Below, in pieces: positions 1 to 8,229 of a stretch of DNA of 11,114 nt. The DNA comes from Acanthamoeba lenticulata. Lineage: Eukaryota > Discosea > Longamoebia > Acanthamoebidae. Every line of letters begins with the position of its first letter. Position 1 is the first letter of the stretch. Made by a program: the position numbers and the translations under genes. Location of the stretch: positions 1-11,114 of the forward strand of contig NAVB01001912.1 of assembly GCA_002179805.1 (NCBI GenBank), written 5' to 3'. The notes beneath the pieces were generated by a model, which had not been told where the DNA came from, did no database searches, and saw only the letters and a list, made by a program, of their open reading frames with translations.

Positions 1-91
1 TTAATGAATCACCAATGGGAAAAAGCTCTTTGTCTACTCGAGTGGAAACGCGGACGGAATGTTCAGTTCTGTGGCTCGAGCTGGAACAGAG

Positions 92-995
92 TTAACCTTG
101 GCAACAACCAGGAGGCTCCTCGACAGGCTCCGTCCGCGGCCTGTCAGCTCCAGAAAGTCAGATGATCAAAGTTGAGAAGAGGAGGTAGCAAAGGAGCATG
201 AACCTTGCATCAAGGTTATGCTTGGCTTGCTCAGCCAGGGAGAAGACAGCTTGCTCCACGTTCTCTCCGCTCTTGGCGCTCACCTCAAAGTGAGGCATAT
301 TGCCGTGCTGCGCGCACCAGTTCTCTGCCAACTCCTTGTCCACCGCCCGCCGCAGGTCCGACTGCAAGCAGAGTGAGCAAGGGATCGATCTTCATCCACC
401 TATTGGGTTATATCTACCTTGTTGGCAAACACGGCAAAGACCGTACGATCAACGTAGTCCTCGTTGGGCTGGTTTTCCTCAAAGATCTGCTTCCATTGGG
501 CCACGCGCTCAAAGGACTTAGGGCTGGTGATGTCATAAACAAAGATGCACACGTCGGTGCCTCGGTAGAACGCTCTACTCATTGCCGCGAACCGTTCCTG
601 CCCAGCTTCCAAGTGTGCGGTCAGTGACAAATGGCTATCAGGCTCAGCAGAGGTGATTGGCGGTTACCTGTGTCCCAAAGTAGCACAGAAACATAACTGC
701 TGTCGATGAGCACTTGCTTGGTGAAAAAGAAGTCCGGGCCTGCTGATCGTCCTCTTTGTGTGAAAACCAGAACCAAAATGTTGGACTGAACATTGAGCCC
801 AGTCGTACCAATGTTCGGGGGAAAGTACGGTGCCCTTTCCGTCGCATATCTGTACATGAGGGACGTTTTGCCCACACTGCGCAAGTACGACATATCTAAG
901 CTCTGAGTCTAAGGCGTTGGCTAGGGAGGGAGAAAGGGGAGTGCAGACTTGGAGTCGCCCAACATGAGCACCTTCAGGACGAGCTTCTCGGCCAT
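92..995 (-). CDS. Rab7-like small GTPase, six exons
   Basis: Small GTPase of the Rab family, expected to cycle between GDP and GTP and recruit effectors to endosomal or phagosomal membranes. Exons on the minus strand: 995-949, 876-809, 739-668, 605-418, 361-204 and 140-92; all five introns (56-72 bp) are GT-AG. The joined reading frame has 193 residues, slightly shorter than human Rab7. Motifs seen: P-loop GDSNVGKTS at 13-21 (split by intron 1), DTAGQERF at 61-68 (split by intron 3), NKSD at 124-127 (made by joining exons 4 and 5) and SAK at 153-155. The C-terminus ends GCCQG, a double-cysteine geranylgeranylation signal that appears only after the last splice. Rab7 resemblance rests on DFFFTKQV after switch I, AFYRG, and FEVSAKSGENVEQAV near the end. 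Odd: the switch I threonine before IG is asparagine (N37). The start is the first ATG ahead of the P-loop. It is divergent from the ankyrin gene. The exact Rab subfamily is inferred. Confidence 0.9.
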
Positions 996-1345
996 GAGAA
1001 AGAGTTGAACCAAATGCTAGGCTAGTTTGTCTGGAAGGCCTCTGGCCCGTATCAAGGCTCAGCGTTCAAAGAATGTCAGGCAGAAGCTTGCAGAAGCAGG
1101 CTTCCCCCAGGCTGCATCGCGTGTGCACGTTGACCAGGAGCCACTCCTCCTTTACATGAGTCGTGCAGAATCTGTGCACAAGCACGAGAAGCTGGTGCCT
1201 CATCACCAGACGCCCACTTCCACTTTCCTGCTCATGTTGCGCAGCTTTCCCCTTGACCAAATTAATGATCACCGTTCTGACTTAATTAAATGATTAATTT
1301 ACGTCATTTGATTTTTTTAAATTGAAATCGGGAGGAGGAGGAGGC
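996..1345. promoter_or_regulatory. Divergent intergenic spacer, probable two-way promoter
   Basis: This 350-bp spacer separates the start codons of the Rab gene (minus) and the F-box/ankyrin gene (plus), so both promoters should lie in it. Bases 1261-1325 are strongly AT-rich. They contain TTACGTCA at 1299-1306, the classic CRE/ATF-type octamer, inside an imperfect dyad running from TGAC at 1278 to GTCA at 1306, about 40-70 bp before the ankyrin ATG. The open frames across 1027-1293 have no ATG-led, recognisable or spliceable product, so I call no gene here. Promoter function is inferred from position and composition only. Confidence 0.4.
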
Positions 1346-2644
1346 ATGGAAGAGCTGATGGTGGAGCTCGTGAGTTTCATATTCCAGTTCGTGCAGCCCC
1401 TCTCCCGCCCAGCCTGCCGTGCCGTGTGCCGCACCTGGGCCCGCGCTATCCAACAGCAGCAGCAGCAGCAGACACACTTGGTCTTGACCGCCCGTGGTGG
1501 AGAGGAGTTGGAGAAACAACTGAACAACAACTTTGCTGCACAAGAGGTGGCGCGCAAGGGCTGGCTCTCGTTGCTGCAATGGGCGCGCACCAACGGCTGC
1601 CCCTGGGATGCCACGACCTGCTCCAGTGCAGCCCAGGCAGGCCACCTCGACGTGCTGCAGTGGGCACGAGCCAACGGCTGTCCATGGGACGAGTGGACCT
1701 GCGCTGAGGCGGCTCAAGGAGGCCACTTTGACATGCTGCAGTGGGCACGCGCCAACGGCTGTCCCTGGAACGAGCAGACCTGCGCTGAGGCGGCCAGGGG
1801 CGGCCACGTTGCCGTACTCCAGTGGGCGCACGCCAATGGCTGTCCCTGGGATGCCATGACCTGCTACCGTGCGGCCGAGGCAGGCCACCTGGCCATGCTC
1901 CAGTGGGCGAGAGCCCACGGCTGTCCCTGGGATGCGCGGATCTGCGAGGTGGCGGCTCGTGAAGGCCATCTGGCCGTGCTCCAGTGGGCGCGAGCCAACG
2001 GCTGTCCGTGGGACATCTGGGCCTGCGCTTCGGCTGCAACCACTGGCCAACTCGAGGTGCTCCAGTGGCTGCGCCAAAATGGCTGTCCGTGGGGTCAGTC
2101 GACCTGTGTGTGGGCAGCCGCGCAAGGCCATTTGGCCGTGCTCCAGTGGGCGCATGCCAACGGCTGCCCGTGGGGCGAAATGATCTGCGAAGTGGCGGCT
2201 CGCGAAGGCCACCTGACCCTGCTGCAGTGGGCGCGCGCCAACGGCTGCCCGTGGGACGAGCGCACGTGCGCCTTGGCCGCTGAGGGAGGCCATTTGGACG
2301 TGCTCCAGTGGGCAAAGGCCAATGGCTGCCCAGGGCAGAACCTGGTTTGTGCCGCCGCAGCCAGGGGCGGCTGTCTTCACGTGCTCCAGTGGGCGCGCGC
2401 CAACGGCTGCCCGTGGAACGAGTACACCTGCAGTGAAGCAGCCCGGGGAGGCCATCTCGAGGTGCTCCAGTGGGCGCGTACCAACGGCTGCCCGTGGGAC
2501 GAAAAGACGTGCGTCAGCGCAGCTCAGGAAGGCCATCTCGAGATCCTTCAGTGGGCGCGCGCCAATGGCTGCCCCTGGGACGCGGAAGAATGTCTTAGAT
2601 GGGCCGGGGAAGATATCAGGGTTGGTAAGGGAAATGATAGCTGA
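1346..2644 (+). CDS. F-box-like protein with thirteen 27-residue ankyrin-type repeats
   Basis: A single uninterrupted frame of 432 residues with no intron, unlike every other gene in the window. Residues about 1-35 resemble an F-box (ELVSFIFQF, then CRAVCRTWARAI), though the usual leading Leu-Pro is missing. A Q7 tract follows at 36-42. From residue 72 to the end there are thirteen units of 27 residues with consensus GHLxVLQWARANGCPW, four variable positions, then C and AA. These are the short ankyrin-type repeats known from amoebae, oomycetes and giant viruses. If the F-box is real, the protein would link a target bound by the repeats to an SCF ubiquitin ligase through Skp1; that role is inferred. 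Unit 10 has GCPGQN in place of GCPW, and unit 11 has GCL in place of GHL. The frame is open upstream to a TTG at 1322, but ATG 1346 is the first ATG. The gene ends 8 bp before the stop of the convergent secreted-protein gene. F-box confidence is moderate; repeat confidence is high. Confidence 0.88.
   Translation: MEELMVELVSFIFQFVQPLSRPACRAVCRTWARAIQQQQQQQTHLVLTARGGEELEKQLNNNFAAQEVARKGWLSLLQWARTNGCPWDATTCSSAAQAGHLDVLQWARANGCPWDEWTCAEAAQGGHFDMLQWARANGCPWNEQTCAEAARGGHVAVLQWAHANGCPWDAMTCYRAAEAGHLAMLQWARAHGCPWDARICEVAAREGHLAVLQWARANGCPWDIWACASAATTGQLEVLQWLRQNGCPWGQSTCVWAAAQGHLAVLQWAHANGCPWGEMICEVAAREGHLTLLQWARANGCPWDERTCALAAEGGHLDVLQWAKANGCPGQNLVCAAAARGGCLHVLQWARANGCPWNEYTCSEAARGGHLEVLQWARTNGCPWDEKTCVSAAQEGHLEILQWARANGCPWDAEECLRWAGEDIRVGKGNDS
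1454..1471 (+). repeat. (CAG)6 microsatellite in coding sequence
   Basis: Six CAG codons follow one CAA (1451-1453) and encode a run of seven glutamines between the F-box-like segment and the repeats. A tract like this is prone to length variation between strains without shifting the frame. Confidence 0.9.
1559..2611 (+). repeat. Thirteen in-frame 81-bp tandem repeats
   Basis: Each unit is exactly 81 bp and encodes 27 residues. The stretch for LQWARANGCPW is nearly identical at DNA level between units (for example CTCCAGTGGGCGCG), while the four codons after PW vary most. Uniform length and strong sequence likeness suggest repeated duplication with some gene conversion. The repeats also keep the opposite strand open over long stretches, producing artefactual antisense frames. 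Confidence 0.92.
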
Positions 2645-2652
2645 TTTTTTAT

Positions 2653-4323
2653 TCAAGACTGGCAGCCATTTTCTTCACCGGAAGGACAGTGCACAAAGAG
2701 CTGGAGGCACAGCTGGCCATCAACAGTCTGAGCTGCCATGACCACAGCAAAGTCTGGCGTGTGCGACGCCACGCCGATGCTTTGGCCAAACGAGGGCAGG
2801 ACCACGTCCTTCACCACCAACTCATCCACGAATCGAAGTGAGGGCAAGCTCTCGTTGAGGTACACCACCTGGATCGTGAATCCTGCGGGAAGACGATGGT
2901 GATGATGACGACATATAGACATCAGGAGATGACACTCAAGTGCAAGCCGGATTTAGAGAGAGAAAGAGCAAGATAGAAGGCACACCAGCAAGGCCACGAG
3001 GACTGTCGGTGGAGGTGATCATCATCGCGTTCACACGCGAAAGGCTGCTGAAGGCGTGCGCTCCCCACCTCGCCTGCGGGATTCAATGGTATAAAAATCA
3101 AAAAAGAAAAAAAAAGAAAAAAAAAGAATGGGAAGCATACGGAAGGCTGGGGGCCAAAGGGGATGGCGCCGTAGCGGAACGAGTGAGGAGACGCCAGGCC
3201 GTAATCGAACAGCATGCCTTGCTTGGCGCCCCACTCGCGGTTGACCACTACCTGAGTCCAGAAGAGGTCGGTCGCGTTGTCGTTGATGAACATGGTGTCA
3301 GATTCGCCGTCGAGGTACGTGAAGTGGCCGAACGTGAGCGTCACCTCCTGTCCCAAAAAGAATAAATAAATAAAAGAAAAATGAGAAAAGAATTCTTGGG
3401 CCAATTAGAGCAACGCCGAACCTGGGCTGTGAGGTTGACTTGATAGTTGAGGATCTCAGAAGGTTGGCCCGTCTGGTTGGTGCCGCGCACGATGAAGAGC
3501 GCGTCGCTCCCCGCCGGGTTGCGCTGGTAGCTGGCGTCCACCAGCGAGGTCATTTTGATGTTGCCCTCTGGCATCTGCGTGGCCATGCGACCCATGGCGC
3601 CGTCAGAGCTTCGTCACCATTTGCACACACACACACACACACTTGCGGCGGACGAGCTAGGTCGGACGGACCTGGGCAAAGGCCATCTCCTGCAGACTGT
3701 CCACCGCAAGGGCAACGACTTTGTCAAAGGAGATGAAGTAGAGGTTGCGCACGTCCCGCATGTCCACGTTGCTGTCTGGCAAGAGCTTTCCAAACGACGT
3801 GGTGGTGCAGAAGTCGCGTTGAATGCTGAAGTCGGTGGGCGTCAAGCGCGGGATGAGGATGTCGTAGAAGCAGTTCTGGGCGTCCTGCAGCAGGACGCGC
3901 AGCACTTCGTCCTGGTCGTGGAGCTTCTGGTGGAAGGCCAACACGAGGCCATTGACTGGCGTGATTTGCGAGGGCAGGGTCCACGAAACAGTCATCGTGC
4001 CCTCAGCCCTGAAAACAAAATACAGAAAACAAAATTAAATAATATGCCCACACTCAAATATAAATATATCAAGATTGAAATGGACGAGGAGAACAAGGAA
4101 CGAACATGATGTCGGTGGCAATGACATAGCTTTGAGAGAGCCAATACTGTTGGGTGTCGTTGCCGTTTGCTCCCAGGCCAGGCCCGCGAGCCACCGACAG
4201 CCACCGTGAGTTGTCCTTTACCACAGAGGTGCAGCCGTCCGTGACAATGACGCCGCACGAGGCTGGGGCGACCTTGCAGTGGAGTAGAACAAAAAGCAGC
4301 GCCACCGCAAGCACTCGATGCAT
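2653..4323 (-). CDS. Secreted protein of unknown function, six exons
   Basis: I do not recognise this family. Proposed exons: 4323-4106, 4008-3672, 3574-3422, 3347-3141, 3073-3004 and 2882-2653; all introns are GT-AG and the phases join to an open frame of 404 residues. The N-terminus, MHRVLAVALLFVLL, is a hydrophobic signal peptide with likely cleavage near APA-SCG, and no later membrane span is obvious. Several N-glycosylation sequons (NDT, NQT, NLT, NAT, NES) support passage through the secretory pathway. The body alternates hydrophobic and polar residues in a way that suggests beta-strands, which is inference only. The 70-nt exon 3073-3004 is needed to restore frame between GPQPS and FTIQVV. 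The acceptor at 3576/3575 has a weak pyrimidine tract but a CTGAC branch-like site upstream; it is the least certain junction. The gene follows the GH5 cellulase head-to-tail with 135 bp between them and converges on the ankyrin gene with an 8-bp gap. Confidence 0.75.
3624..3642. repeat. (CA)n microsatellite in an intron
   Basis: About nine and a half CA units lie in the second intron (3671-3575) of the secreted-protein gene. On the transcribed strand this is a TG run. No coding effect is expected. Confidence 0.9.
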
Positions 4324-4458
4324 CGCCAAGAGTTCTTCTTCGGACTTATCAGTGTGCACAGAAAGCACATAATTTCCAAGTCATTTAATAAAATTAAAAG
4401 AAAATAAAGATACATTTTTCGAAAGAACAACAACGACGCTGCGCGCCACTTTGTAGGT
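4324..4458 (-). promoter_or_regulatory. Spacer between GH5 stop and secreted-protein start
   Basis: This 135-bp gap must contain the 3' end of the GH5 transcript and the promoter of the downstream secreted-protein gene. Bases about 4372-4425 are AT-rich, 50-100 bp before the ATG at 4323. I see no clear TATA box or named element. The assignment is positional. Confidence 0.35.
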
Positions 4459-5911
4459 CTAGGCCTTGGGCTTAGGCGAAGCGCTCGGAGAGATGACACC
4501 TTTGGGGAAATACTTCTTGAGCGTGGCCATCAGCCTGTTGCGGTCGCTTCCGTCGGCCTTGGGCTCGAGGAGGTAGACATAGTCCTCGGCCCACCAGGGA
4601 CCCGCGGCCCACCAGGTCCACCCGTGCCACACGTCCGTGTTGGCCTGTTTGTGATGGGCCATCACCCAACATAATCAGTGCGTGAACCCTCGAGCCTAGA
4701 GAACAAGCAAGTCCGTACAGTTAGGTACTTCATGAGCCTCTCGAGCAGCGGCAGGCACAGGTCGCTGTCATTGATGCCGAACTCGCCCAAGAAGATCTTC
4801 CTGTTGACGAAGGAGGGGCGGTGATGGTGAGAAGGAGAATAGAAGAAGATTGAGGAAGAGGAAGACGCACACTCCATTCTGGCGAGCCCACTGGGTGGTG
4901 GGGCCGAAGTAGTAGTCCACGTTCCAGTTGGGCTTGCACACCGTCTTGCCGCCCTGCCCGTCAAAGTACTGGTGCATCTCGTACGACCTGCCGATCGGGT
5001 TTTGTCAGGCCGGCTTTCACCCTCACAACGAAGAGCACAACAACGCACCAGTTGTTGAGCGGGTCGGTGATGTTGGCCGGACCCATCCACTCCGAGTTCC
5101 CGCCCACCCACGAGTAAACCGCCGAGTAGTTGGTGCCCATCACCGTGATTAATTGCTGTTCGGCCGTGAGTTTGACGAACCACAGAGCACTCATATTGGT
5201 TCAGGAACGCACCGTGGCACCGGCAGCGCGGATGCCAGAGATGGCCGCGTTGGCTCCCAGGCGAGCGTCGAGATAGGACACGCCGTAGGGCTCGTTCATG
5301 GTGCCCCAGATCATGCGCTGGTTGTTGGCGTAGAGGCCTGCAAGCTTCTTCCACACGTTGGTGAGGGCCTTGTAGGGCACCGCGGTCGAGCCGATGAGGT
5401 TGCCGCGGTAGCGGTGGTAGTTATGGAGGTCGAGCAAGCAGTACTGCCGCTTCACGTTGGTGATGTAGTGCACTGCTTGGTTCTGTTACAGATCATTTAC
5501 CATGTTAGCCTTGTTGATTGATTGTCACAAGCTTGCAGGGGCGGTGGGCACGTACGATGTAGCCGACGTAGGTCTGGTTGAAGTCTCCGTTACCGTTGTT
5601 CAGAACGGGCTGGAGGCGCTCCCAAATGATGGACACGCGCACAGTGTTCATGCCCGTCTTGGAGAAGTAATCGAGCGAGGACGTGTTGATGAGGGGATAG
5701 TTCCGCCACAGCATGCCGGGCAAGGCGGACGAGCCCCAGCCGAGAGCCGCCTGATTGACACCAAAGTACTTTTGGCCCATGGCTCCTGCTCAATCAATCC
5801 ATCGTCAGCAACAATTCAGTCAAGCCCAAAGCTATTTCGTGTGGAGGCTTGTTGAAGTTTACCAGCAACAGAGAGAACCATAATGCACACAAAGATCTTC
5901 GCCATTGTCAT
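4459..5911 (-). CDS. Secreted glycoside hydrolase family 5 endoglucanase, seven exons
   Basis: Endo-beta-1,4-glucanase (cellulase) of clan GH-A, predicted to cut internal beta-1,4-glucan bonds outside the cell or in digestive vacuoles. Exons: 5911-5863, 5785-5556, 5482-5213, 5155-5049, 4987-4871, 4800-4719 and 4644-4459. All six introns are GT-AG (57-77 bp) and the frame joins to 346 residues, about the size of a single GH5 catalytic domain with no cellulose-binding module. A signal peptide ([15 protein letters not shown]) precedes QKYFGVN. Family hallmarks: R66 in NTVRVS, H113-N114 in DLHNYH, acid/base E157 in MNEP, H224 and Y226 in EMHQY, nucleophile E264 in FLGEFG, and W296 in [11 protein letters not shown]. 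Several are created only by splicing, which supports the model. The catalytic set looks complete, so the enzyme is probably active. The first ATG is used; a second lies two codons on (5905). The substrate could be bacterial or plant cellulose in food, or the amoeba's own cyst-wall cellulose. It resembles GH5_5-type enzymes, but the subfamily is inferred. Confidence 0.93.
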
Positions 5912-6546
5912 GGTGGTGAGATGGTTGTAGTCAAGGTGGTTTAGTTGTGTTTGTACAAAAAGCAACTTTAGTGGTCGCGTTTTGTAGCTGCTCTGCGGAG
6001 TTGGGAGCTCTTGGACAACCACTTGCGGAGCCAGTTCGGCGAGTTAAAGGTCGGGACAAACACCTTCCAATAGTTGAGATCGCCAGTTGAGCAACTGGAG
6101 TTTGTCAAAGCCTAGGCTCATGCATATGCTGTGGACTCATCCAGTACTGGTGGATTCGTCCTCCGTTCATCGAATGGGGAAGTGAACTGCGGCAACTGCC
6201 GGAGCCTTGAGGCTTTCAGCCAATAGCATGCGCCTTATCGCTGTTGCACGATTGCTTCACACCACAACTGATGGGAAGCAATTAAGGCACAACTTCACAC
6301 ATGCGGTGTGGTTGGTAGAGCGACAAAGACTCCACCTCGTGCCTTTTTCATTCTACAGTTGTTCAAACGTCTCCGGGTTCTTCTTCACATTGCATCAACA
6401 CCCACAGAGTGACCCTAGGGCCAACTCACAAGTTCTCAGTAGGTCGGGGTCTTGATGTTGATTTGTTGTGGCACATGTGTGGGGTCTCATAAGAAAAATC
6501 TGGAAAGAAACGCCCACATCTTTCCACCTTTGCATCAAGCCAGTGC
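5912..6546. other. Intergenic spacer between GH5 and SH3 genes
   Basis: This 635-bp gap holds the 5' region of the GH5 gene (left end) and the 3' flank of the SH3 gene (right end). A minus-strand frame stays open upstream of the GH5 ATG to 6022 but has no signal-peptide-like start, so I treat it as 5' leader. The plus-strand frame at 6207-6455 has no ATG-led recognisable product. Two short palindromes lie inside, at 6083-6098 and 6141-6150 (CCAGTACTGG). I see no RNA gene. Confidence 0.5.
6083..6098. promoter_or_regulatory. Perfect 7-bp inverted repeat upstream of GH5
   Basis: CCAGTTG and CAACTGG are separated by AG, 172-187 bp upstream of the GH5 start codon. Each arm contains CAACTG, which fits the MYB-type core YAAC[G/T]G. 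A dimeric transcription factor site is possible, but short dyads arise by chance and there is no expression evidence here. Confidence 0.25.
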
Positions 6547-8229
6547 TCATTTGACAATGGGCACGACGTAGAAGGAAGGGAACCAGCCGCCCTTGCTCGA
6601 CTTGTCCAGCGCGCCAAAGTAGAGCCCCTCCACTTCGTTCACTGGAGTCGTTCAGGAGGACAACGTCAGTAACAACAACGATGGATTCTCTTGGAGAACG
6701 ACGGGAGAACGATACCGGCAGAGACGCGGATGACGTCGTTGAGCTTGAACTTGAGCTGCTTGCGCTTCTTGCCGACGCCATCCGGCGCCAGGCCGATCTT
6801 GCCCTTGAAGTTGTCGATGGCGCGCACCAGAAGGATGCCCTCCCGCCGCAGCGTCTCCTTGCCCTCGCTCGCCTTGTGGAGCTGGACCGCGGCGGAGGAC
6901 GCCTGACCGCTTGGCTGGTGCGGTTCCTCCTTGTAGCTCCGCCGTACCACACGGCCGGGCTCGGGCCGCACGTTGAGTTCCTCGATGTGCACCGGCTTGG
7001 CCATCGCCTTCTCACGCTCCCGCTCGATGGCCTTTCGCCGCTCCTCCTCGCGCAACACCCGCAACTGCACAAGAATGTTAAAAATATTCCAATGATTTGA
7101 AAATAATATTGAAAGAAATATTATTATTGAAAATAATAAAATAATGGTGGGACGTGTGCCTCTTCGAGGCTGTCGGCTTCCTGCTTCTGGCGATTTTTGT
7201 AGAACGAGTCAGAGTAGAGCAGCTGCGGGGCGAACGGGGCCAGCCGCTCTTGCTCCTGCACTCGTCGGCGATGTTCCTCCTCGCGCGCCTGCTGCTCCAA
7301 CCGGCGCCTCTGCTCCGGGTCCTCAGGTTCCTCTTGTGCTTGTGGCTGCTGTGCCACTTCGTGTTGTTGCTGCTGTGAAGGCGTCGCGGGCCGCAGCAGT
7401 TCCCCATCGCTGCGCGCCACCCCTCGCGTGGGCAGCCTCGGCCGCGCGGGCACCGGCACGCAACCCTGAGCCGATTTTGTTATTTTTATGCATTTTTCAC
7501 TTTTTAAAAGTTTTCAAAAAGTTTTTTATAAAGTTTAAAAAAAAAAGATGGTGTGTGTGCCCAGCAAGGAGATCATACCTGAGATTCGAGCTGGAGGTTG
7601 TCAAAGGTGGTCGACCGCGGCTTCTTGGGGAGGACAGGGCGCGGGGGCACGGGCACCAGGCCCTCGGGCGCAGCGCTGACGGCGCCAATCTTGGCCCTTG
7701 AGGGCTCGGCGGAGTGGCGCTTGGGGAGTACGGGGCGAGGAGGCACCGGTGCCAGAAACTCTTGAGGAGGAGTAGCTTCGTTTTCGCTTTCCTCGTCGGG
7801 GGAGGACAACGACTGTTGCTGGTCGGTCACTGCCACCTCAGAGCTTGAGCTCAAGGATTCTAAATCTGATTGTTCGTTGCTGGCCATGCTGACGTGAACG
7901 TGCGGCACGAGGGGGACAAAGACAGGGACTTTTACCACGCCCCAGAACTGGTCGTGCTGTTTCTCTTCTTCCTCGTTGAGCTCGACTCCGGTTTCGTTGT
8001 CGTTGTCGTTTTCACTTTCGCTTTCGTTCTTTTCCTCTTCTTCTTCTTGGCTGCAGGTGCCCTTTCTCTTGGGCAGCGCGTCGCTGGTCAGTTGCCGCCT
8101 GGGAACGTTGTCCGCGCTGGCCATGTTGTTCATCCTCACCAGCATTTGTGGTGGCGCCGTGGTCGTGCGCCGCAGGCCTGGCGGCCGGGCTGGCACCCGC
8201 ACGGACAGCACCTCTTCACCACCGCTCAT
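6547..8229 (-). CDS. SH3-domain protein with proline-rich motifs, four exons
   Basis: Probable cytoplasmic adaptor. Exons: 8229-7579, 7465-7154, 7064-6716 and 6641-6547; three GT-AG introns (113, 89 and 74 bp) join a frame of 468 residues. Order of parts: a basic proline-containing N-terminus (VPARPPGLRR at 12-21); an acidic low-complexity stretch at about 61-90; three related proline-rich motifs, PVPPRPVLPK at 161-170 and 193-202 and PVPARPRLPTR at 221-231; a charged Arg/Glu-rich probable helix at about 258-342; and a C-terminal SH3 domain at about 398-466. SH3 signs are LLVRAIDNF at its start, LKFKLNDVIRV after a long basic RT-loop insertion (GKIGLAPDG through KKRKQ), and GGWFPSFYVVPIV at the end. 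Splicing at 6716/6641 joins the two halves of the domain. Such proteins usually link actin, endocytic or signalling partners. The proline motifs fit SH3 ligands, so self-binding is possible. A TTG-led extension upstream exists, but ATG 8229 is the first ATG. The named partner is unknown. Confidence 0.87.

Noticed and set aside
1..91. Search for further Rab exons or a neighbouring gene at the left edge
   Set aside because: The Rab frame ends after the CCQG terminus at 92, and the remaining 91 bases show no coding or RNA signal.
1027..1293. Plus-strand 88-residue frame and minus-strand 68-residue frame in the Rab/ankyrin spacer
   Set aside because: No ATG-led recognisable product, no domain, and the sequence lies where two divergent promoters are expected.
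1304..2656. 450-residue open frame on the minus strand opposite the ankyrin gene, plus a 289-residue frame at 1446-2315
   Set aside because: Both are products of the 81-bp periodicity: one stop-free antisense unit stays stop-free in every copy. The plus-strand frame has clear ankyrin-type consensus and an F-box-like start, while the antisense frames are Arg/Pro-rich with no recognisable domain.
6298..6360. tRNA-like stretch (GGTTGGTAGAGCG followed later by a T run)
   Set aside because: The D-arm-like string does not form a D stem, no T-arm GTTCRA box follows at the right distance, and no acceptor stem pairs.
6681..7100. 139-residue plus-strand frame opposite the SH3 gene
   Set aside because: It is antisense to exon 3 of the SH3 gene, whose protein has clear domain signals and matched splice phases.
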